64,000 nt of DNA from contig JBAIZL010000001.1 of the NCBI GenBank assembly GCA_036971475.1, forward strand, positions 148,557,044 through 148,621,043, in the 5' to 3' direction. Positions 53,701 to 64,000 of the stretch are shown here, piece by piece. The notes beneath the pieces are model-generated. The model worked only from the letters and a program-made list of their open reading frames with translations. It made no database searches and was not told where the DNA came from. Each line of letters opens with the position of its first letter. Positions within the stretch are counted from its first letter, which is position 1. This DNA comes from Prosapia bicincta. Taxonomy: Eukaryota; Arthropoda; Insecta; Hemiptera; Cercopidae. The position numbers and the translations under genes were made by a program.

Positions 53701-56091
53701 AACCAGTAATCATTACATCAAATAGTAGCCGACAACTACTGCTAGTAAATTGTAGCTCGAATAAATAGAAATACCTCTCCTTTTTATCAGGACGTTTGGA
53801 CATTTACGTTTGAAAAAATGTGCTGACTGAAATTTTCTCTCAAAAGTGTGATGTTATACTCCATATTACAAATAAATTGACAACTATTGAATTATACTAT
53901 AAAATATTTAATGGCGTATAAGATATCTTTGAAAATAACTTTAGGATTTTAAACAAATGAATGGGTCTCTCAAAAATATCCAATAAATGTCTTTAGAACG
54001 ATAAATGGTTTTAAACTTGAAAGCATGATGAAAGTAAATGTTTCAAATTGTTGTTTCTTCAAATCAGAAAATAAATCAAAGAATTTGTATAGCAAATGTG
54101 TATAATGAATAATTTACCACTAGCTAACATATTTATTACCTCTATAGATTTATTATTCATTGTTTTTGTATCATAAATTGTTGGTTAAAATATTACCCTT
54201 TTAATGATGTAGTTAGTTTCATATATAATGTTACCATACGTAAAATGGTAAATAGCGAATAAAATGTTTCAATATGAGGATTGAAGAAGGAATTTTTGAA
54301 TAATTAAATTTATAGCAAATGCATTTTTAAAATACTGAATGATAACTAGAAAAAATAGAACCAGGCAACAATTACCACATGTTAGGCAGAAACATGGCCT
54401 TTCATTGCATCAAATTGCTCTAATGTTTCAATCATCCGTTGCAATGCTGTGAATGACGAGTGCATATTACCTGTATGACTATAAAAGCAGAAAATTAACT
54501 TTTGGTGGGAAATTGAAAATTAAATCCCTGTTCCGTGTTCAGTGATAAACTAGTTACAATTAGGTCCGGCCTGAGTGACGTTCCTACCCCCGGCATCATA
54601 CGTAGTAAAATGTCAGATAAATGGCAAAGGTAATCGGAGAGTGTACAGTAGCATGTTTCCTCTTGGCCAACGCTGGACTTCGATAAATCTGCCAAGGCTG
54701 TCAAGAGCTAAACGAGATACAGAGGCATAGGAAAAATCAGCCTCAAAATTCACTAAAGGTATTTTTCCTCACGTTAAGAATGCAAATTACCTGAACACTT
54801 TATAAAACCTTTGGAGATGATCTCAAGCTAGATCATTTACTGATTGTCCATAATTTGTACGATCTGTCTTCACATTTCATTGTAACGCGAACAATACAAA
54901 ACTCCTGAAAATCCACTCGAAATTGTGAAGGTCCTCAATACTTTATTATCCAGATGGAATTTTAACAAAATCTGACAGGGAAAAATTTTTGAAATATCAA
55001 ACCTAAATATACCATCATGTATGATTATTGTTAACCGAGACCAACTGGAGTAACCCAGACCAATAAAGTAGTATATTTCACCTTCCATCTTTGACAATTG
55101 CACTTTCCTCCAGGAACAAAATGCAGCTGGAACCGATCAAAAGAAACTAACAATTTATTCGACTGTGTCATCGTAATTAGAAAACAGAAAATTATGAAAA
55201 GGGTAATTATTGAGTCAAAACGAGACTTCTATAGATACTCTGCTATGAGAATCCGTAACATTTTTTCAGCTTTAAAAGAGATTATAAGAAAGCCCCTAAA
55301 TTTTGGTCAAACCTCAACAATGATTAAAAAAAGCTGCGAAGCAATAGAACCCTGAATTGCCCTGAATCCAGAATTAGATCATGGCGACTATTTTTTTAAG
55401 ATTTTTTAGATTTACCTTGGGTAAAGGTGATTTCCCATTTTCCCCCTACGTATACGCCTTCCCGATATTTCTTTAGCTGATTTTTATTCGAGGCTTCAAT
55501 GATATTATTTGCTAAGGATGGGTTGTGAGTCGACTACTTCCTGAAGAAAGGTTGACAATGATGACCCATTTTATTGGGTCATCAACAATTTAAAATACTG
55601 TACATTCATCCTAAGCTGGGATTCACTGATCGTGACTTGTCCCGCCGTCGGCCATGAGTGGGACAAAGGTTTTACGTTAATTCAAGGTTCCAATGAAGAC
55701 TGTTAGCTTACTCTTTAAATGTTGCTTGTGAGACAATAATAAAAAAAGACTAGATAAAAACTGCTTTAGCGCATTAGGTTTCTAATCGGATATATAATGC
55801 CTTTTAACTGTTACCTTATTATTTAACTTTTATATTTCGGTATCTTAAATATTTTATTATAGTATAAATTAAATTATTCAAAAGAATATTCTTCCATTTT
55901 AATAATGTACGCCAACATGTACCCAATTTATAGTTTTATCTTTATTTACCATTTTATTTTTGATTAGATTATATTATGAAAATATATGGAATAAAAGTAT
56001 CTAAATATGATACTTTTGAAATGATGTTTTAATCAAGAAGTTATTTTCCAAACATATTGATTAGGAAAACAATAAAGGTATTCAACATAGA
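50785..56091. other. Intronic stretch, AT-rich with GC-richer patches at 54.4-55.4 kb
   Basis: Besides the 19-bp tandem duplication no feature is recognised. The 54.4-55.4 kb patch has several short open frames on both strands without motifs. It may be old repeat DNA. Confidence 0.5.
52801..52838 (+). repeat. Two tandem copies of a 19-bp unit
   Basis: TACAGCTAACCGTCGTACA occurs twice head to tail with no mismatch. Confidence 0.9.
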
Positions 56092-56876
56092 GTAAAACTC
56101 CGACAATCCGAATCAATTGAGACAAGACCTGATTGGGATGCACGAAAATTTGGATATTTGAACTTTATCAAAATAAAGCTAATTACTGTGTGTAGCTAGC
56201 AAAGGTGAGAAATAACCATATTTGTTTATAGTTTTGTATTTTTTGTAAGCTTCTATGGTCTCAGCTTTTTCACCAAGATTCAGACTCGAAATTGGGCCTC
56301 TTGTTGAACGTTCTTACAAAAACCTCTAAACGGCCCTCTTTTTTCTGCCCTAATTGGTTTTATGGAAGAAGTTTCATTTTAATTTTCAAGCACTGACACG
56401 AAATTTAAAAATTTAGGCTCTCTTCATTTAATATCTGAAACCGTCAGACTCCGTACATCTCAGCTGTTTACCCATAACTCCTTTACCTGATTGCTCTAAT
56501 ATTAGTTTATCTGCTACAGTTAGAGCAACTCGTTTGGTTTTGGAAGTCATGGTGAACGACGAAGCGCACTGACGAACTAAATGAGGGACCGATGCGAAAG
56601 GAAACCATCGGAGTAACAAGTCAGACACACTTATTGACAAATAAGAATCAGACCGGCTACCTGACTACGGACGATAGCCTACTATAAGTATACAGAACCG
56701 CACTGTGACGGTGACTCGGATCCAAATATTTGCGCTGCCACTAAGCTAAATACTCGGAGAAAATGCTAATAGGACATGTAGATAGTATCATTATTTTCGA
56801 TACCACAGTACATTACCGTGTAATGTTTTTCTGAAAACCATTAAGCTATTCGGCGAGTCGGATATTTGGAGTTATA
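56092..56876 (-). mobile_element. Decayed pogo/Tigger-like DNA transposon, internally deleted
   Basis: The left end GTAAAACTCCGACAATCCGAA mirrors the right end, whose complement reads TATAACTCCAAATATCCGAC; this AACTCC...ATCCGA wording is typical of pogo/Tigger terminal inverted repeats. Between them, on the minus strand, is the start of a CENP-B-like DNA-binding domain. At about 785 bp it lacks room for the DDE domain, so it cannot encode transposase. Confidence 0.72.
56428..56550 (-). pseudogene. 5' fragment of a pogo-type transposase (CENP-B N-terminal-like)
   Basis: From the Met codon at 56548-56550 the minus strand reads MTSKTKRVALTVADKLI, then LEQSGKGVMGKQL. This matches the opening helix-turn-helix of pogo/jerky/CENP-B proteins (KR...LT...K..I...E.G.....L pattern). 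In active elements this domain binds the terminal inverted repeats in the nucleus. Only about 30 residues remain recognisable before the frame changes and stops; the rest of the DNA-binding domain and all catalytic residues are missing. The upstream extension of the frame is inverted-repeat and leader sequence, so this Met is the likely original start. A remnant only. Confidence 0.7.
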
Positions 56877-56904
56877 ATATTATCTAACGATAAGTTATTT
56901 CGTA

Positions 56905-56929
56905 TAAATAAATAAATAAATAAATATAA

Positions 56930-56982
<53 letters not shown>
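56905..56982. repeat. (TAAA)n and (TA)n microsatellite
   Basis: AAATAAATAAATAAAT grades into TAAATATA and then a pure TA run. Confidence 0.95.
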
Positions 56983-56987
<5 letters not shown>

Positions 56988-57268
56988 CGTTTTCTTGTTT
57001 AATAATTTAAAACAACATAGGTTATTCAAATACAAGAATATATATTAATTTATATTCAAAGCTTTTCGTTGGTAAACAGTACCAACATCATCAGGAATGA
57101 AAATTACAATAATGTAAGCTATAGGCCTCAAATAAGCTATAGGCCACTGTTAAGGCCTATAGCTTACATTATTGTAATTTTCATTCCTGATGATGTTGGT
57201 ACTGTTTACCAACGAAAAGCTTTGAATATAAATTAATAAATATTCTTGTATTTGAATAACCTTTGTTG

Positions 57269-57274
<6 letters not shown>
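56983..57274. mobile_element. Palindromic element between (TA)n arrays, hairpin motif in both arms
   Basis: The arms 57007-57140 and 57141-57274 are almost perfect complements. The right arm has TTCCTGATGATGTTGGTAC, TGTT, TACCAACGAAAAGC, then TTTGAATATAAATTAATAAA. The centre (AAGCTATAGGCCT repeats) is itself palindromic. (TA)n touches both ends. Confidence 0.88.

Positions 57275-57324
<50 letters not shown>
57275..57324. repeat. (TA)n microsatellite
   Basis: Pure TA run closing the 57-kb palindrome. Confidence 0.97.
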
Positions 57325-57325
<1 letters not shown>

Positions 57326-59063
57326 CGTCTGTTATTTATTTTCATATGATTTTTATGCTAAATAAATCAAGATTTGTAAAAATAATTACAAATAAAGAAG
57401 AACAAATACAAAGATATTTAAAAAAAATTAAAGGTGGACATTTTACTACCACCATCCTTTTAAAATCCCACTATCTATCCCTAAAATGTCATTTGCATCA
57501 TATATTTGTGATGTCCATTCATTCTTAAAAACTAATGTGAATATGTGGTCAAATATTTAACACCATAAATGAAAAGTTATCAATACACGTCTTCTATTAT
57601 TATTTAAAATAACACATATATTCAAATGAGAGTGCATTTCAGTCACTAATCTTGTTGAGGAGATAGCGTCAAAACCTCCAGTAATAAAAGCCCCTACTGC
57701 TCATAAAGTATACAACGGGTTTTCATCGCAACAATTTACTTTTTCAACCCACGCTACTACAATTGAATCACTGCCAAACAAAGGTACACACGCCGTCACC
57801 ATTTTGAATAATGTGTCACTTAATAATTAAAAAATAACAAAGCCTACCTTTTGAGGTATAAATATGTGGCGGAAAACACTACCTGTTTTATGGATTTTAA
57901 ATAAGAATTTAAAGAAATCAAATTTTACGGAAAATTTTATTATAAAACTTCCTAAACATTATAGGATACAATTTATCTTCTATTCATATAACTTAAAGAA
58001 TAATAATATTCTTGCCGCAACGGTTTTTTCATTTGATTTTCAAATTTGAGATAATTACATAAGGAAGAGATAACTTTTAATAACACACAAATACAAACCT
58101 GTAGAAGAAAATTATAATACCCGATCATTCCAATAGCTCTCCACACACTTCACAGCTTGACGAACGTGTTACAACTCTAGAAACGCAGAAATATTATTCC
58201 TTGAATCTTCTAAACAAACCTTTGAAACTGAAACAAACCTTTTTTACACAAAACTTTTGTATATTGTATTTAAGAGTATTAAAAAAAGTTAAATCTATGA
58301 TTATTATATTGGAAATTATATATCAAACAATGTTTCAGAGATCGTCTAACAAATATAGTGTCTCTAAATCTTCTGAAAACCATTCTTTTTTTACACTAAT
58401 CTTTTTAATCTGTATTAGAATTCCTTATTTTCTAATCCAGCGTTTTTTCTAAACAATCATACTGTGTCTGCGAATACATTAACCAGTTTTGCTCTAAAAA
58501 CCGATAGAATATTATATACCTAGCTTAGTAGGGAAGCAGTGACTTTCTTAGCGAATATATCTTTTTTAGTGTTAGCAATGCAGCTATCATATCAGAGAAA
58601 TATTTTCCATTTATTCAGAAAACCAAATCCAAATATCTATAAGTAACAAATATATATTTTTTGTACATTTAGAGATAATTTAAGAGATTCATTTTGAGAA
58701 CATAATTTCTGATTAATATATTAAAATTTGTCTAAACACACTAGAAATATTCTAAATCCTACAGCTTAAAACATTTTTTTCTGAAATACAGATGTGGCTT
58801 TGATCTGTATTCTTGAGCATACATAAGCCTCGAAGCGGTCTTTCTTTGTTTTGGCTTCATTTGTAAACAAGAGTAAACATATAGGATGTTATTTTTCGAG
58901 TTCTGTTATTATTTGTTCTCTGCTGTTACTGAGGAGATTAGAAACGCTCTGATAATTTGTTAAAGAGTTTATGTTACAGATTCAAACTCAACGTGTTTAG
59001 GTCAAAATGGGGTCTGAAAAATGTGACTAGGTCTTTGTCTGAACATACTAGATTATGCAGTAT
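57325..59063. other. Intronic AT-rich stretch
   Basis: No exon or repeat recognised; the open frames here are Lys/Ile/Phe-rich and compositional. Confidence 0.55.
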
Positions 59064-59100
59064 ACAGGGTCTATTATAAAAGTAATGCATATTTCTATGA
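59064..59100 (-). repeat. Candidate mariner terminal inverted repeat
   Basis: ACAGGGTCTATTATAAAAGTA resembles mariner ends of the CAGGGTG...CAAAAAGTA type and sits 3' of the transposase remnant. The partner end was not located. Confidence 0.5.
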
Positions 59101-59308
59101 GAAATAGATTACAAATACTTGAAGTTCTTCAAAATACACTCTGCCAGCGGATACTTGTTTGTCCAACTGGAAGGCACTGTTAGGTAATGCCTCTTAGGAA
59201 CGTTGTAGCGTGCCTTTACTTGTTACTTCTAATGCTTTCCTCTAATGTTACTTATCAGTCGGAGAAACGATAAACAGTCACTTAGAGCCAAGCCGAAACT
59301 GTAAGGGA

Positions 59309-59507
59309 TCTAACGGAGCACCACCATGTGGATGTTCCGGACCAGGAAGTTGGTAACGATGAAGGCTGTGAAGCTGGGGTCATTGTCCTAGTGAAGCTTG
59401 GCCTTGTCTCTCATATCCACTCTCACTCAGGTAAGATGCCGAGTTGGCAACTTGTCCCTGGGTACAAACTCAAGATGAACCCGTCCAGAACGGAATGCGT
59501 CGGTGAC
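59309..59507 (-). pseudogene. Decayed mariner-family transposase fragment
   Basis: Read on the minus strand with stops ignored, the frame gives VHLEFVPRDKLPT, then KLH-stop-DNDPSFTAF, then IVTNFLVRN. This follows the mariner catalytic core, where an EFVP...G segment precedes the HDNAPSHTA box and the ..V..FL.... helix; the Asp of DN is the second catalytic Asp of DD34D. At least two in-frame stops are visible, so it is dead. The N-terminal DNA-binding half is not visible. A likely terminal inverted repeat lies at 59064-59100 (ACAGGGTCTATTATAAAAG, then TAATGCAT), on the 3' side of the frame, as expected. The opposite terminus was not found. Confidence 0.7.
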
Positions 59508-59579
59508 TCCTCCTGCTGACTCTTATTGAAGCACTGTAGTTGAAATGGAGCCATCCTTGAAGACCTTTTGAAGCCTTTA

Positions 59580-61071
59580 AAGTCATACATTCTTTTTCTT
59601 CTAATATGGTAAAAAAGTATGATAATCTTAAGCGTCTCTACATGATTCTAATTCAATAACTCGATAATATTTTTTTAAGTTTTACCGTTATAAAATACGA
59701 ATATTTTTAAACTTTCCTTATTAAAGGTAAAGTGCTGTGAATTAATCGTTCTACTTCAAAGTAAATTATATAGTTTAGCTTATATAGCTATATAACTCAT
59801 ATAGAATATATAGTTCGAATTCAATAGTGTAGCTATACAAATTTAAATTTGCTATTATTACCTGAACTTTAAAATAATGTAAAAATGTGAAGACAAGAAC
59901 CACATTCGGAGTCACAGACTCAACCATGTAATTTTAAATATCCAATAATCCCTGTTATTGATTATAGGAAAGTTTCTCCCCAAGTACTACTTCATATATC
60001 CTTCCAGTCACGTATTTTAGTTTCAACGCATCGGGGAGAAAGTCTAATATATCCTGCGAAGAATATTAGCAGCCTGTGGGGGAAAAATTAAAGTCTTGTA
60101 AGTATACGGAGAGTCAACGTAGACAAGATTTCCAGTAAAGGATATAAGGGCAATATAAAGGTGTCATAAGTTTAGGGGCGTTTATCTGGAGCGGTCCTCT
60201 GAGGTCGTGTACAGGTGACTAAAAGTTACACCTCTTTGTTAAAACTAGAACTAGGAATGGTAAATGGATTTAGGTGACCTAATGAAAGGGGATAATGGTG
60301 TGAAAAGAAATTATGGCATTCCATGGCCAGGTTTTCTCAGCTGCTGTAGACCTTCTCTTAACAAAAAAACCCACTCTAAGTCTTCAAGTCACTCTCTCTT
60401 TTATTGTAGGACTATAGGGTATAAGATTATCTACCTTATGGTAGAGTTACTAAACTATACTGTAACATCAGTCATTTAGAAAAGCACAGATTTTCATTCG
60501 CACAATATGGAATGTTGAAGTTAAGAAACGTTTGTTGTTGCTTAGTATTTCAAAACAAAAATAAATGTAATATTTTCTTATTTAGTCTTAAGATATTGTC
60601 CAACAAGGTCATTTCCACAATAATTTCAATAATTAGTTTTAATTTTGTAGCCTATACATGACTCTAGATTTCAGAGAAAAAAACTAAATATAAAACAATG
60701 TACTGTAAAAGGAGCAAAGAATTAAATAGCTATTTTTTTCCTAAATTAAAGCAAAAACTAAAGTAGAAAATTAAATAAGTTTTCTATAAAGTTTAAACGA
60801 ATAGTTTAAAAAAGTTAGCTTATTTTTGTACAGCTTAAAATTGTCTGATTATACATAGGGAAACAATTGCTTTCTGCAGATGTTTTCTGTTATAAGATTT
60901 TGCAATAATTTTATATTCACGGGAAATAATCTTCGAAAAACAAATCACTCCCTCTGTAGAATATTTCGAAATTAAATAACAAACTAGTATGCAATCATAA
61001 TGGGTCATGTAGACATATTGTTGTGCCAAATATACTAAGTTAGATGTAGATAACATAATTGCTGATTTTAG
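59580..61071. other. Intronic stretch before the second nAChR exon
   Basis: A GC-richer part at 60.0-60.4 kb contains a 71-residue open frame without motifs. Nothing else is recognised. Confidence 0.5.
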
Positions 61072-61252
61072 TGCTGATGGGAATTTCGAAGTGACCTTAG
61101 CCACGAAAGCTACAATATATTCTCAAGGCCTAGTCGAGTGGAAGCCACCTGCTATATATAAGTCGTCGTGTGAGATCGACGTCGAGTATTTCCCTTTCGA
61201 CGAACAAACTTGCGTTCTAAAGTTTGGTAGCTGGACTTACGATGGGTTTAAG
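61072..61252 (+). CDS. nAChRalpha3-like: nAChR alpha-subunit exon with Cys-loop and loop B, partial gene
   Basis: Next exon of the same receptor gene, 181 bp, with acceptor ATTTTAG and strong donor GTAAGT. Its first base completes the split Asn codon, followed by [13 protein letters not shown], then [11 protein letters not shown]. The Cys-loop is complete: two Cys separated by 13 residues that include the diagnostic FPFD (YFPFDEQTC). FGSWTYDG follows, whose Trp is the loop B residue that makes the cation-pi contact with acetylcholine. The exon ends in phase 0 after GFK, where a following exon would be expected to start [17 protein letters not shown] and CVLKFG point to the insect alpha3/alpha8 branch rather than alpha1/alpha2/alpha4 or beta1; this assignment is from memory. 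The vicinal Cys pair that defines alpha subunits (loop C) lies further downstream, outside the window. Confidence 0.95.
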
Positions 61253-63375
61253 GTAAGTAGTACAGAATGATTGTCGTTAACTGACTGACTGGTAGTCACG
61301 AAACGACAAGAGAATATTTTTATGAGTAATATGAAATGGTTTGGATAAAATGAATCTAGATGCAACAGGAATTCTTAATCGTCACAAAACATAAAGGTAA
61401 CATTGAAATATTATTTAACGCTACATCATCTATTAAGAATAAAATTAATTCAATAACAACGGAACAATAGATGTGTTAAAACATTAATAACAATAACACT
61501 ACACACAATAAATTTGGCAACCTAGCTGCCGAAACGTCGACGTTACTAATAAAGTAAATATCATTGATTGGTAATGGATATTTAGTTGGTTGTAGACATT
61601 GCCTCTCTGATCCATTTCAGAAAAACACAAAGAGCTATGTTAAGCCATTTCAAGTAGGACGTAGGGTTGGCCACATGCATAGTATAATATACAATTGATT
61701 TATTTAACGACGATAATAAAAATTCCCAATAAACTATAATAACTTTTTTATTGTTTATAAATGTTTATCATTTATGAAACTACTACATTCAGAACAATGG
61801 GTTTTATCCCTCAAAAGAGCCAAATATTGGGGCTGTAATGTAACCCATTACATATTGCTTATAATTCGAATTACATTACTTTACATTTGCCATATTACAT
61901 CACAATCTTACTACAGCTGACGGTTGTAAGCTGTAGAATGTAACTAAATATGATGTTAAAATGTGAAAAGTAATGAAAATTTTTCACGTGTAATAATTTA
62001 ACTATTACGATTTAAATTTCCCTAAATTCGTGAAAGACATTCACCTAACTCATCTATAACTATATATAATATTTCTTAAATACATTTAAAAATTCACATA
62101 ATATTGTGTTTTCTACTATAACTAAAATACCGATTCAAATAATATTTTTTATTTACAAGTAACAGTAATAGTTTTCTAGAAATATTATATTAATTATAAA
62201 ATGTAATATTTAATGCAATATTGAAAAATAATACCTTTATTTTATCCAACGTAATGATGATTATTTTAGGTTAACCTTATTTTAGGAAAGTAAGTAATGT
62301 ATTACTTGTTGAAAATACATTTGAAACAAAAACATAACATTTCTCATGGTTTTGTACAAATTAATATATTTCGAGCCCAATTTTGAACAAAGGAAACATT
62401 TTATCCATGCCATTCATTTTACTCTGCCTGAGTGGATTTGATGATGACTTTGCCTCTAAGAACACAACCCTCATTAAAATCGTTCAACCCTAAAACAGCA
62501 AAAGCTTAGCTGTAAATATGAATAGGTTTTTGTTATACTTAGGTCTCCATTTTAACATCTCAATATTTTTTTTTATTTAGAGTCGTAATTTATTTTAATA
62601 GAAACTTTTGTTTGTTATTTTGTGGGAAAATCATATCATAAGACAAATGTAAAAACCTCAGTAGTTCGATAATGGTATTTTTTATTATATTTCTAATAAG
62701 CAATATCGATTTACTTTTTTTGTTTTATATTAGCGATCAAATTGCCATATTTAATTGAAAAAGTTATTACAATTGTTGTAAACAGTTGTTTATTGTATTG
62801 TTAATTCACCGTAATGTATTGTTAATATTTATTAAAATAAATAAGTCGAAAATTTGACCACTAAAATAAGTCCTATGTGAAATGTTTTATATAGCATAAT
62901 AGCATAATAACTCACATTGAAGAGTAAACCAGATATATGGAAAATTGTTAAATATAATGTACATCAATTTAGTATTGATACGTCTCGACATGTTTTTCTC
63001 ACAATACCCTAGAAACTTCACCTGTCCCCAAACTTCACAATAAAAAATGGTTAAAAAAATAATAAATAGTTAAAAGAAAGCTGATGACAAATAAAATAAT
63101 GCAGCCTATTGTGTTTTATAGATAAATAAAATTAGATATTTAACAACACTCTGAATCTTGACTGTCATGGATATTTAAAAGGTACATTTAGTAACAAATA
63201 AAAAATTTGTTTTAGGTACTCTTAAAGAGAAAATTTTAAATGGGAGAGAAGTTTCTTGTATAATATTTAAACAACATTCTTTGTTAAAAAATATGTCTTT
63301 CTGGGAAACATTGTTAGGGTTTCAGTTTATTTTATGTTTTATTTAAATAATTGTATCAATAAAAACTTTTAGGGT

Positions 63376-63378
<3 letters not shown>
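61253..63378. other. Start of the next nAChR intron, AT-rich
   Basis: Follows the GTAAGT donor. At about 61.51-61.55 kb GGCAACCTAGCTGCC GAAACGTCGACG looks like the 3' half of a stem + GAAAC motif. No further exon (VDLRH... coding) was found before the window ends. Confidence 0.6.

Positions 63379-63440
<62 letters not shown>
63379..63440. repeat. (TA)n microsatellite
   Basis: Pure TA run of about 31 units. Confidence 0.97.
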
Positions 63441-63445
<5 letters not shown>

Positions 63446-63484
63446 TAGTTCTAGTAGAACCTAAAGCTTAATTAGGACTGTTGT

Positions 63485-63776
63485 GACTAGACTGGAGACT
63501 AACAGACACACCTAGTGGCAATGGTCCAATACTGCAATCTCTTGGAAATAAATAAATACACACATATAAAAACATATAACACTACTGAAATATTTCGATC
63601 ACACAATGATCATTATTAATATTGAGTCTCTTTTTTTATTAATAAAGATTATTGCGTGATCAAAATATTTCAATAGTGTGATACGTTTTTATATGTGTCT
63701 ATTTATTGATTTCCATAAGATTGCATATTTGGACTATTGCCATTAGGTAAGACTGTCAATCTCCTATCTAGTCCAA
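63485..63776. mobile_element. Palindromic element between (TA)n arrays, distinct family
   Basis: Arms of about 140 bp, roughly 80% complementary by eye: left GACTAGACTGGAGACT, CTAGTGGCAATGGTCC, CATATAAAAACATAT, GAAATATTTCGATCAC; the right arm carries their complements. The inner hairpin reads GATC...GATC followed by GAAATATTTCA, not the CTGANGA form. (TA)n lies just outside both ends. Confidence 0.78.
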
Positions 63777-63797
63777 AAATAGAATATTCTGTATATA

Positions 63798-63800
<3 letters not shown>

Positions 63801-63839
<39 letters not shown>
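63801..63839. repeat. (TA)n microsatellite
   Basis: Pure TA run of about 19 units. Confidence 0.97.
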
Positions 63840-63842
<3 letters not shown>

Positions 63843-64000
63843 CACATGCCTTGTGAATTGATTTAGTGAAAAATATGATATAATTTGATTGATATTTCCT
63901 CGTTATGTCTATCTGCTGATTATTGTGAATAGTTGAACTACCTCGAACCTATTTTTAATAACTTCTGTCAAATTTTAGTATATAGGCTTATATATAAATA

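Larger units (their letters stand above)
41487..61071 (+). other. 19.6-kb intron of the nAChR gene
   Basis: GT at the donor and AG at the acceptor, and the reading frame of the two flanking exons joins without a break. The intron holds foldback elements (44.5, 45.0 and 57.0 kb), (TA)n and (GA)n tracts, and pogo-like and mariner-like remnants. No second copy of the 110-bp exon was found by eye, although some insect nAChR genes carry alternative versions of that exon. Confidence 0.9.

Noticed and set aside
55098..55355. 85-residue frame starting MHFPPGTKC
   Set aside because: Basic, Ile/Lys-rich, no recognisable domain; likely chance or old repeat.
59328..59519. 63-residue plus-strand frame starting MDVPDQEV
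   Set aside because: Antisense of a decayed mariner transposase.

Overview
This window is AT-rich, intron-dominated animal DNA, almost certainly from an insect or other arthropod. The only protein-coding sequence I can defend is two spliced exons on the + strand (41377-41486 and 61072-61252). They encode consecutive parts of the ligand-binding domain of a nicotinic acetylcholine receptor (nAChR) alpha subunit, most like the insect alpha3 type. The splice sites agree, the phases join exactly (AA|T gives Asn), and the intron between them is 19,585 bp. All other open frames are short and low-complexity, antisense to repeats, or transposon debris, so most of the window is intron.

Layout: 1-18,386 is AT-rich intron or intergenic DNA carrying four small palindromic (foldback) elements at about 0.5, 2.4, 2.6 and 15.9 kb, related copies at 4.6 and 17.5 kb, several (TA)n arrays and a 540-bp compound (GT)n tract. 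From 18,387 to 35,587 lies the main feature: a roughly 17.2-kb giant inverted-repeat structure. It has two 2.0-kb arms in opposite orientation. Inside them are about 26 copies of a 148-bp tandem repeat in one orientation, a 0.38-kb spacer copied from an arm, and about 60 copies of the same repeat in the opposite orientation. It resembles a foldback transposon whose terminal inverted repeats contain satellite-like arrays, but is very large. I see no transposase in it.

From 35,588 to 64,000 are the nAChR exons, further microsatellites, foldback elements at 44.5, 45.0, 57.0 and 63.5 kb, a decayed pogo/Tigger-like DNA transposon (56.1-56.9 kb) and a decayed mariner transposase (about 59.1-59.5 kb).

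The most unusual signals are (1) the giant foldback/satellite locus, which lies in the transcribed direction upstream of an nAChR exon and would fold into a multi-kilobase RNA duplex if transcribed, and (2) a recurring short hairpin motif (CTGANGA + one base + stem-loop + GAAA) found at the hearts of several otherwise different palindromic elements, several of them embedded in (TA)n arrays. Identity percentages and copy numbers are by-eye estimates.
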